Below are positions 44,613-51,959 of a stretch of 64,000 bases of DNA, piece by piece. How positions within the stretch are numbered: the first letter of the stretch is position 1; each line of letters opens with the position of its first letter. The notes below the pieces were generated by a model. The model searched no databases. It was not told where the DNA came from and worked only from the letters and a program-made list of their open reading frames with translations. The translations under genes and the position numbers were made by a program. The DNA lies in NCBI GenBank assembly GCA_963747535.1, contig CAVVFX010000006.1, positions 682,001-746,000 on the forward strand, written 5' to 3'. This DNA comes from CAVVFX01 sp963747535. GTDB lineage: Bacteria; Acidobacteriota; Terriglobia; Bryobacterales; Bryobacteraceae.

Positions 44613-45830
44613 ATGCCGCTGCATGGTTTCTCCCGCAGGGAGTTTTTGAAGCTGGGGACGGTGTCCACGCTTCCCGTGTCGCCCTTGCTGGCGGCCGCCG
44701 CGGATCCGGCCACGCTCAAGATCCGGAGCGTCGAAGCCCATGTGTTGAGGATCGGCCGGCGTAGCGACGTGGTGTGCGCCCGAATCGAGACCGCCGAGGG
44801 CATTCACGGCTGGGGTGAAGGCACGACGCCCCCGAACGTGCAGCCGGTCGTGGCGCAGATTCGATCGTTCGGCAAGCTGCTGACGAACGAGAGCGCCTGG
44901 GACATCGAGAAGCTTTGGCGACGCATGTACATCCTGGAAGAGAACACGCTGGGCGGCACGTTGTTCGCCGGAATAAGTGCCATCGACATCGCCCTGTGGG
45001 ATATCGTCGGCAAGAAGCTGAACGTACCCGTCTACAAGCTGCTGGGCGGCAAGATCCACGACCGGCTGAGAATTTATACGAGCTATCGCTGGGGCGAGAT
45101 CCCGCGCACGGCCGATGCGTACCGCAAACGTACGCAGGAACTGATCGAGCAGGGTGCGACGGCGGGCAAGTACGATCCCTTTGGTCCGTATCCCGGACCT
45201 GACCGCCAGCTTTCGACGGCGCTCCTGAACGAGGTGCGGGAAATGATCCGCGGCATCCGCGAAGGCGGGCCGTCGTTCGACATCTGCGTGGAAGCGCACG
45301 GGAAATGGAATATCGCCACGGCGGGCCGCATCGTCAAGATGCTTGAGCCGTTTGACCCGTTCTTCCTGGAGGAGCCCGTGCCGCCGGAAGACGTGGACGC
45401 GATGGCGGCGCTGCAGCGCTCCACCAATATCCCCATCGCCACCGGTGAAGGCTTGCAGACGCACTGGAACTTCCGCGATCTTCTGAACAAGCAGGCGGCG
45501 CGCATTATTCAGCCGGATGTGTCGAGGACGGGCGGCATCACTTCGATGAAGAAAATCGCGGCGATGGCCGACGCCAACTATGTGACCGTGGCGCCGCACA
45601 ATCCGAACGGTCCCATCTGCACGGCGGCCAGTATGCACGTAGCCGCGTCGATTCCCAATTTCGTGATCATGGAGGAAGGGAACAAAGAGACCGCGGAGTA
45701 CAAGGACATTTTCACCGGCGGCTGGAAGGCCACGCTGGCGTATTGGGAAATTCCGGATGGCCCGGGACTGGGAGTGAACATCTCGCCGGAATTTCTGAGG
45801 GACCACGAGGTCAAAGCCACGGGCGGCTAG
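44613..45830 (+). CDS. Tat-exported mandelate racemase/muconate lactonizing enzyme (galactonate dehydratase-like)
   Basis: 405 residues from ATG at 44613, behind GGAGG. Tat signal HGFSRREFLKLGTVSTLPV. Enolase superfamily: N-terminal capping domain (IRSVEAHVLRIGRRSDVVC, AISAIDIALWDIVGKKLNVP-like), barrel metal ligands in DICVEAHGKWNI, EEPVPPEDVD and IATGEGLQT, with catalytic His in VAPHNPNGPICTAASMH as in D-galactonate dehydratase. Dehydrates an aldonic acid to a 2-keto-3-deoxy acid. Export of such an enzyme is unusual. It is 31 bases ahead of the 2-hydroxyacid dehydrogenase gene with which it probably forms an operon. Confidence 0.87.
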   Translation: MPLHGFSRREFLKLGTVSTLPVSPLLAAAADPATLKIRSVEAHVLRIGRRSDVVCARIETAEGIHGWGEGTTPPNVQPVVAQIRSFGKLLTNESAWDIEKLWRRMYILEENTLGGTLFAGISAIDIALWDIVGKKLNVPVYKLLGGKIHDRLRIYTSYRWGEIPRTADAYRKRTQELIEQGATAGKYDPFGPYPGPDRQLSTALLNEVREMIRGIREGGPSFDICVEAHGKWNIATAGRIVKMLEPFDPFFLEEPVPPEDVDAMAALQRSTNIPIATGEGLQTHWNFRDLLNKQAARIIQPDVSRTGGITSMKKIAAMADANYVTVAPHNPNGPICTAASMHVAASIPNFVIMEEGNKETAEYKDIFTGGWKATLAYWEIPDGPGLGVNISPEFLRDHEVKATGG

Positions 45831-45861
45831 GCGGAACGAATTACTTCGAATAGGAGGTTCT

Positions 45862-46899
45862 GTGGGGAAATCAATTGCGACGGAAATATGCCTGACGCTT
45901 CTGCTGAGCGCGGGAGTCTTGTCCGCGGCGGACAGGAAGATCGTGATTAATGCGGTCGACAACCACAATAAGTGGGCGTTCACCGAGGACGCATTGCGCG
46001 AATACCGGAATGCGGGCAAGGATGCCGACATCGTTGTCGCCAGTTCCCCGGCGGATGTGGCCCGCGAAATTGTGGACGCGGATGCGGTGATCGGCGGCAT
46101 TTCAAAGGACCTGTTTGCCAAGGCGAAGAAGCTTAAGTGGCTGCAGACTTACAGCGCTGGTGTCGAGGCATACCGCTGGAAGGAATTCCTGGACAGCAGC
46201 GTAGTGCTGACTAACTGCCGGATCGTGCAGGGTCCCAACATCGCGGACCACGCCATGGCCCTGCTGCTGGCCCTGACGCGCGGGCTGAACGTCTTCTTCG
46301 GGGATAAAGAGAGGGAGGAGTCGAACCGCGAGGGTCACGAGCTCCTGGAACTACAGGACATGACCGCGGTGGTGATCGGTGTGGGAGGGATCGGCTCCCA
46401 GATCGCGCAACGCGCGCACGGCTTCGGGATGAAAGTGATCGGCGTCGATCCCAAAGACCTTCCGCCGAACATCACGGTCAGCCGGATGGTCTATCCGAGC
46501 CAGCTCGATAGCGTTCTGCCGCTTGCCGACGTCGTGTTCGTGTCGGCTCCGCTGACGCCGGAAAGCAGGCACATGATGGGCCCGACCCAGTTTGACCTGA
46601 TGAAAAGGGGCAGCTTCTTCGTCGCTGTTTCTCGTGGGGGCCTCTATGATACGCCCGCGTTGGTCAAAGCGCTGGATAGCAAGAAACTGGCCGGCGCCGG
46701 ACTGGACGTCACCGATCCGGAGCCGCTACCCAAAGGCCATCCGCTTTGGAAATTCCCGAACGTGGTAATCACGCCGCACGTGGCTGGCAATTCGCCGGGA
46801 TCCTATGCGCGAAGGATCGGGGTGTTCAAAGAGAACATCGGCCACTTTGTTCGAAACGAGCCGATGCGAAACGTGGTGGACAAGCAAAAGGGATACTGA
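45862..46899 (+). CDS. D-2-hydroxyacid dehydrogenase family protein with a signal peptide
   Basis: 345 residues from GTG at 45862 behind AGGAGG. The first 23 residues (SIATEICLTLLLSAGVLSAA) look like a Sec signal peptide, unlike ordinary cytoplasmic members. NAD-binding motif VVIGVGGIGSQIAQRAHGFG, VVFVSAPLTPESRHMMGPTQ, catalytic Arg in FFVAVSRGGLYDTPAL, Glu in GAGLDVTDPEPLP and His in VVITPHVAGNSPGS. Reduces or oxidises a 2-keto/2-hydroxy acid; with the dehydratase upstream it could act on a deoxy-keto sugar acid. How it gets NAD outside the cytoplasm is unclear. Confidence 0.85.
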   Translation: MGKSIATEICLTLLLSAGVLSAADRKIVINAVDNHNKWAFTEDALREYRNAGKDADIVVASSPADVAREIVDADAVIGGISKDLFAKAKKLKWLQTYSAGVEAYRWKEFLDSSVVLTNCRIVQGPNIADHAMALLLALTRGLNVFFGDKEREESNREGHELLELQDMTAVVIGVGGIGSQIAQRAHGFGMKVIGVDPKDLPPNITVSRMVYPSQLDSVLPLADVVFVSAPLTPESRHMMGPTQFDLMKRGSFFVAVSRGGLYDTPALVKALDSKKLAGAGLDVTDPEPLPKGHPLWKFPNVVITPHVAGNSPGSYARRIGVFKENIGHFVRNEPMRNVVDKQKGY

Positions 46900-46980
46900 C
46901 GGTAGTGGTGCGAGCCGAGAGGCAGCAGGGCCACACGCATCTGCGGCCGCGGTCTGCCGATGAGGTTGGGAGCGCGACTG

Positions 46981-47166
46981 ATGAATAAAGAAGTGCTGCC
47001 GGATATAGCGAGGCATCAGGCGTGGGCCGATGCGGCTCACTGGAAGCTACCTAGTCAGAACACTACGCTGCTCGAAGATGCGGAAATCCGCACCCGACTG
47101 AACCACATGTTGATGGCCCTGAAGATGCTGACCGTGCTGGCGTCGTGTCAAAGATCTCGGTATTGA
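46981..47166 (+). pseudogene. DinB-family N-terminal fragment
   Basis: ATG 46981 opens MNKEVLPDIARHQAWADAAH, WKLPSQNTTLLEDAE and IRTRLNHMLMALKML, resembling the first helices of DinB-like metal-binding proteins (HxxWA and a later H). The four-helix bundle is cut off after about 55 residues and the metal-binding C-terminal histidines are missing. The following 440 bases give no continuation that I recognise. Confidence 0.45.
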
Positions 47167-47607
47167 TCGCTTCAAGCCAGAAGCGACCCGTCTGTGCTTG
47201 GTGCGCTCCAACAAGCTGGGGCAAGCCCAACCCGACCAACGCCTCCTCCCGCATATATTGGCGATGCAGAAAGATTTGGCGGTCATCCATGAAAGGATCT
47301 TCGTTCGCGTGCAGCTTGATGCGATCGATCAAGGCTTGACAGAGTTCCTGAGACTCGCTTCTGACCGGTTCGTTCCAAGCGATTGGTGCAACGGCCGGTT
47401 CTGTTGTGTCGACGTCGGGCGCCGGGTGCGCTAAATAGAAAGCCTCAAGGACCATGTCGACCTTCTTGGTTCGTAGAAGTCGAAAACGATCGAGGACTAG
47501 CTGACAGCCGCAGTCCATGAGTCGTATGATTGCAAAGGCGGTGAGTAGCATCGAGGCTGCTTTCGTAAATCTGCCAGGGACTCATGAATAAGCACATTTC
47601 TCGCATC
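47167..47607. other. stretch with unassigned open frames
   Basis: Both strands are open over several hundred bases here. The minus-strand frame 47063-47551 contains ELCQALIDRIKLHANEDPFM and looks mildly protein-like, but there is no ribosome site or known motif, so neither frame is called. Confidence 0.35.
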
Positions 47608-49953
47608 TCACGGCAAGCCGAACGTAATCAGTATTGACCCGGAGGTTATGGCGACGTACTGTTTCCCGTCCACGGCATAGGACATGGGTGAACTGCGGAT
47701 CTCACCGCCGGTTTGATACCGCCACAATGGCTTGCCATCTGTCGCGTCGAGCGCGATGAGGTAGCCGTCCTTCGACGCCGCGAAGACCACACCGCCGCTT
47801 GTTGCCAGTACGCCGGCCGAGGGCGAACCCTCGTGGAGAGGAAAGTTCCACCGGGTATCGCCGCTCGTTGGGTCGAGCGCGCGAATAGCACCGGGTGCAC
47901 CAACAACTTCATCTTCTTGCTGGCCCGTGCCGGTGTAGCCCACGCCCGGGCGAGGTTCCTTGGTCTTGCTTGTGTAGGTGGCGCAGGCTTCGCGTACGGC
48001 GACAAAGAATAAGTTTGTCCTGGGATCATACGATGGAGCGGCCCAGTTAGTGGCGCCGTTAGCATCAGGACAGACGTAACTTCCTTCCGCCGTTGTGTCG
48101 CTGCCCGGTATAACGACTGGATGACCCTGATCGTTGAGCCCTTTCGCCCATGTTTGCCGTGCGAAAGCTTTGCCGGTCAGGAACTGTCCGGTATTCCGGT
48201 CGAGCACGTAATAGAACGCGTTGCGGTCGGCGTGAATAATCATCTTCCGCATCTTGCCGCGAAACATTCCGTCGATCAGGACCGGCGTTTCGGTGGCATC
48301 CCAATCGTGCGTATCGTGTGGTGTGAATTGGAAATACCATTTGAGCTTACCGGTGTTCGGATCAAGCGCCAATAAGCTGCACGTGTACAGGTTTGCTCCT
48401 TGCCGGATTGAGCCGTCGTAATCGGGCCCCGGATTGCCCGTCGGCCAAAAGATGGTGTCGGTGTCCGGGTCATAGGTTCCGGTCATCCAGGTGGGACCGC
48501 CGCCGAACTCAGCCGAATTTCCGGCCCAGGTGGATCGCGCTCGATCTCCTTTTTGGGCGACGCTCCAGTAGCGCCAGAGTTTCTTTCCAGTGGCCGCGTC
48601 ATAAGCGTCTACGAAGCCTTGCAGCCCACACTCACCCGCGGTTACCCCCACGATGATCTTTCCGTCGATGGCTAGCGGCGCGTGCGTGATGGAGAGGCCC
48701 TTTTCGTAATCGTCGACTGCCACGTCCCAAATCACCGATCCAGTCCTGGCATCGAGCGAGACCAGATGCGTGTCGAGCGTCGCCATATAGAGTCGATCGC
48801 CCAGGATCGCAAAGCCGCGATTTGTCATGACGGTGCAATGGGCCGCGACGTGCGGTAGAAGTCGTGTGTATCGCCAGATCGGCTGGCCAGTTCGCGCATC
48901 AAGGGCCGCTGCGTTATTGAGGGCGGTCGTCACGAACATCAGACCGTCCGCCACGATCGGTTCAGTTTCGTTATTCCCCTCGCCAAATTGGAACGTCCAC
49001 TTGGATGCGAGAGAAGCTATGTTTGCACGAGTAATCGAGTTCAGCCGGCTGTAATGCGTCCCTTGATAGTCGCCCCAATAGGTAAGCCAGTTCTGCGGCT
49101 CGGCTTGCGCATTTTTCAGCCGGGAGAAGGTGATATTCAAATCGGTGCGCGGCTTCCACTCTGTCACCGGAAGGTCGACGGGACCGGGATCTCTCAGAAA
49201 AGCGAGCACACCGTCGAGTTGAGGTGGGGTGAGATCGGGAGCCGTCATAAGCGACTTGTGCGGCTTCTTGATCTCCTGGAGATCCTGTTTCATAAACAGG
49301 TGGAGCTTCTCCTTTTCGTCCATGATCCGAATGGAGAACGTGTCTTCGCTCTTGATTACTCCGCGCAGAAGCTGGCCTCCATGCGTCCGGACTTCGACCG
49401 TTTCATATCCCCGCCGCAGGGACTTGTCGGGATCGATAATCGCCTCCCGCAGTTCGGATATCTTGCGCTCGCTGCGGACTGAACTGAGGTCGGGTCCGAG
49501 GCGTCCGCCGCGCCCGGCGAACATATGGCACGTACTGCATTTTGCTGACCCAAAAAAAAGTTCGCGTCCGAGGGTTGCGTCGCCGAGGATCTCCTCTTCC
49601 GGCGGATTGCGCTTTAAGGAGTGCAGATAGGCCAAAATCGACTCGCCTTCGCTGGACGTCATCGGAAAAGCAGGCATCTGCGTCCCGGGAATTCCCAGGA
49701 TGATGTTCTTGAGGATGGCTTCGTCAGAGCTTCCCCAGCGCCATTGTCCGGTGGTCAGGTCCGGCCCACGGCCGCCCTTACCGTTTTCGCCGTGGCAGGC
49801 GGTGCAGGAATTCTGGAATAGCTTCTGCCCGGCAGAAACTACTCCGCTGGCATGCTGCGCGCTTATCGAGAAGGCAGAACCAATCAACAGACAGGAAATT
49901 TTGACCGCCCGTAACAGCGGAAGTCGTTTAGGGGGTCGTCTTTCAAAGAACAC
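47608..49953 (-). CDS. PQQ-dependent dehydrogenase with two N-terminal cytochrome c domains
   Basis: 781 residues from GTG at 49953, eight bases after GGAGGA. Signal sequence (RAVKISCLLIGSAFSISAQ), then two c-heme domains with CTACH (about residue 50) and CSTCH (about residue 138), followed by a PQQ eight-bladed propeller (WLTYWGDYQGTHYSRLNSIT, ALDARTGQPIWRYTRLLP, DARTGSVIWDVAVDDYEKGL, LLALDPNTGKLKWYFQFTPH, HDTHDWDATETPVL, LIALDATDGKPLWRYQTGGE). Periplasmic quinoprotein alcohol or sugar oxidation feeding electrons to the respiratory chain through its own hemes. The heme domains being N-terminal and doubled differs from quinohemoprotein alcohol dehydrogenases, whose heme domain is C-terminal. 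Intact. Confidence 0.9.
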   Translation of the reverse strand: MFFERRPPKRLPLLRAVKISCLLIGSAFSISAQHASGVVSAGQKLFQNSCTACHGENGKGGRGPDLTTGQWRWGSSDEAILKNIILGIPGTQMPAFPMTSSEGESILAYLHSLKRNPPEEEILGDATLGRELFFGSAKCSTCHMFAGRGGRLGPDLSSVRSERKISELREAIIDPDKSLRRGYETVEVRTHGGQLLRGVIKSEDTFSIRIMDEKEKLHLFMKQDLQEIKKPHKSLMTAPDLTPPQLDGVLAFLRDPGPVDLPVTEWKPRTDLNITFSRLKNAQAEPQNWLTYWGDYQGTHYSRLNSITRANIASLASKWTFQFGEGNNETEPIVADGLMFVTTALNNAAALDARTGQPIWRYTRLLPHVAAHCTVMTNRGFAILGDRLYMATLDTHLVSLDARTGSVIWDVAVDDYEKGLSITHAPLAIDGKIIVGVTAGECGLQGFVDAYDAATGKKLWRYWSVAQKGDRARSTWAGNSAEFGGGPTWMTGTYDPDTDTIFWPTGNPGPDYDGSIRQGANLYTCSLLALDPNTGKLKWYFQFTPHDTHDWDATETPVLIDGMFRGKMRKMIIHADRNAFYYVLDRNTGQFLTGKAFARQTWAKGLNDQGHPVVIPGSDTTAEGSYVCPDANGATNWAAPSYDPRTNLFFVAVREACATYTSKTKEPRPGVGYTGTGQQEDEVVGAPGAIRALDPTSGDTRWNFPLHEGSPSAGVLATSGGVVFAASKDGYLIALDATDGKPLWRYQTGGEIRSSPMSYAVDGKQYVAITSGSILITFGLP

Positions 49954-50029
49954 AGAGTTCCTCCAAATCTAACTGCGCCTCGCGGTGCCCCTATTGCCTG
50001 GTGGCGGTATAAGGTATGGTTCGGCCGCC

Positions 50030-50370
50030 ACGATAGACCGTCTGAGACTGCCCCGCTCGCGTGATGATGATACCAAAGCCGGAAGCTGGTCACGACCCTC
50101 ACAGTGTTACCTCGTTCACATGGACGAGGACATTCTCCGCCTCGAATGCGAACGCGGGTGAGTCTCGGCCCAAGCCAAATTTGCCTGCACCCAACGCCAA
50201 ATGCAACTGGCATCTACTTTGACACCACGTTCGGCCAGCAACTCCGCGATATGTTCGTACGGCAGCCGATATCGGAGATACCGGCGCATGCATAAAATGA
50301 TCACTTCTCCCGGGTGCTGGCGCCCCTTGAGAGGATTGTTTGGAATGATCGGCATGGACTTCTACCCTGC
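50030..50370 (-). pseudogene. IS6-family transposase remnant
   Basis: On the minus strand, from about 50355, the sequence reads NPLKGRQHPGEVIILCMRRY, LRYRLPYEHIAELLAERGVK and VDASCIWRWVQANLAWAE, the N-terminal helix-turn-helix segment of IS6/IS26-type transposases (GRHxxxEVIL.CVRWYLRYPLSYRDLEELMAERG). Beyond WVQ the homology ends, and the DDE catalytic domain is missing. No terminal inverted repeats were found. It lies between two intact transcription units. Confidence 0.65.
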
Positions 50371-50517
50371 CAGTTTGTCGGCCCGGAAGTCGCAACGGAA
50401 CCGCCGAGATCATAGAGGTTCAGGAAGACTGATCCGCGTTAAGGAAACAGCTTAGATTGAAGGAAATTCGGTTTTAGCTTTGACTCTACGGGAATGGACG
50501 GGGATAATAGCCAACAT

Positions 50518-51948
50518 ATGGATACCCTCTCGCGCCGCAAGCTGCTGGAGAGAAGCTGCCTCGGTTTCGGCAGCCTTGTATTAGCGGACCTTCTGAAGGC
50601 GGACACCAATCCCGCGCCCGCGGTTCCGATCTACAGCGATCTCGCTGCGCGGAGCACGCACTTCCCCGCCAAAGCTAAGGCCATCATTCAACTCGTTCAG
50701 AACGGTGGTCCGAGCCAGATGGATCTGTTCGATCCCAAGCCGGAGTTGACGAAGCGCGCCGGTCAACCCCATCCCGATGGCGTCGAAATCCACCAGCCGG
50801 GAAATCATAATCTTCTGTTAGCTTCACCGTTCGAATTTCACAAGTATGGACAGTCGGGGATGTATGTTTCCGACGCCTTACCGCACACCGCAACGATCGT
50901 GGACGATTTGTGTTTCGTGCGCTCGATGCACACGGAGCATAACAACCACCTCGAGGGTTTGAACATGCTGTTGACCTGCAAGATCTTCCCTGGCCGCCCC
51001 GTAATGGGCGCTTGGATCAGCTATGCGCTGGGAACGGAAAATCAAAATCTGCCGGCGTACGTGGTGCTGCGGGACGCGAACGGCTATACGGTAGGCGGCA
51101 AGCAACTCTGGGCAAACGGCTATCTGCCAGCGCTCTATCAGGGCGTGGAGTTTAGCATGCGGGGCGCGCCGGTACATCATCTCAATCCGCCGGAACCGCT
51201 GCCTCCGGGTGCTCAGCAGGCGAGTCTCGATTATCTGGCGAAGCTCAACGGCGAGCATTTGCGCGAGCACCCGGGCGAGTCCGAACTCGAAGCTCGAATC
51301 CATAACTTCGAATTAGCTGCAAGGATGCAATTGGCGGCAGGGGACGTGCTCGACCTATCGAAAGAAAGCGAAGCGACCAAGAAGCTGTACGGGATGGATA
51401 ACCCTTTAACGGCAGATTACGGCATGCGTTGTCTGATGGCGCGGCGGCTGGTCGAAAAGGGTGTGCGGTTTGTACAGGTAACGGTCAGTCCGGGACAGCC
51501 CTGGGACCATCACAACGATATTAAAGGAACGTTACCGAAGATCGCCACGGAAGTGGACCAGGGATCGGCGGCCCTCATCAAGGACTTGAAGAGCCGCGGC
51601 ATGCTCGACAGCACCATTGTGATGTGGGCCGGAGAATTTGGACGCTTGCCGACGACCCAGAACGGGGGCGGACGCGACCACAACAGGAACGCGTTCACGC
51701 TGTGGTTTGCCGGCGGTGGCTTCCAGAAGGGAATTGCGTTCGGCGAAACCGACGAGTTTGGCTATAAAGCCGTCGTGAATCGTGTGGGAGTACCGGACAT
51801 GATTGCGACGATTCTGCATCAGATGGGACTCGACCACAAGCGCGTGCAATATCCCTATGGCGGCCGCATGGAAACACCTTCCGACGTGACGGTATCGGGG
51901 GCCAAGATCGTGCCCGGCTTGCTATCCGATACGCCCCAAATCAGCTAG
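50518..51948 (+). CDS. DUF1501 domain protein with Tat signal
   Basis: 476 residues from ATG at 50518 (ATG 50494 is an alternative). Tat signal TLSRRKLLERSCLGFGSLV. DUF1501 (alkaline phosphatase superfamily) features: AKAIIQLVQNGGPSQMDLFD, IVDDLCFVRSMHTEHNNHLE, PVMGAWISYALGTENQNLPA, STIVMWAGEFGRLPTTQNGG and RDHNRNAFTLWFAGGGFQKG. These exported proteins commonly pair with PSD1 (DUF1549/1553) proteins in Planctomycetes and Acidobacteria; catalytic role unproven but probably sulfatase/phosphatase-like hydrolysis. First gene of a co-directional group; the PSD1 gene begins 11 bases downstream. Confidence 0.9.
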   Translation: MDTLSRRKLLERSCLGFGSLVLADLLKADTNPAPAVPIYSDLAARSTHFPAKAKAIIQLVQNGGPSQMDLFDPKPELTKRAGQPHPDGVEIHQPGNHNLLLASPFEFHKYGQSGMYVSDALPHTATIVDDLCFVRSMHTEHNNHLEGLNMLLTCKIFPGRPVMGAWISYALGTENQNLPAYVVLRDANGYTVGGKQLWANGYLPALYQGVEFSMRGAPVHHLNPPEPLPPGAQQASLDYLAKLNGEHLREHPGESELEARIHNFELAARMQLAAGDVLDLSKESEATKKLYGMDNPLTADYGMRCLMARRLVEKGVRFVQVTVSPGQPWDHHNDIKGTLPKIATEVDQGSAALIKDLKSRGMLDSTIVMWAGEFGRLPTTQNGGGRDHNRNAFTLWFAGGGFQKGIAFGETDEFGYKAVVNRVGVPDMIATILHQMGLDHKRVQYPYGGRMETPSDVTVSGAKIVPGLLSDTPQIS

Positions 51949-51959
51949 TTCCTGTCAAT

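Noticed and set aside
44556..46121. Long open frame on the minus strand (over 500 codons)
   Set aside because: It lies antisense to the dehydratase and 2-hydroxyacid dehydrogenase genes, has no ribosome site or family motif, and is explained by high-GC codon use on the other strand.
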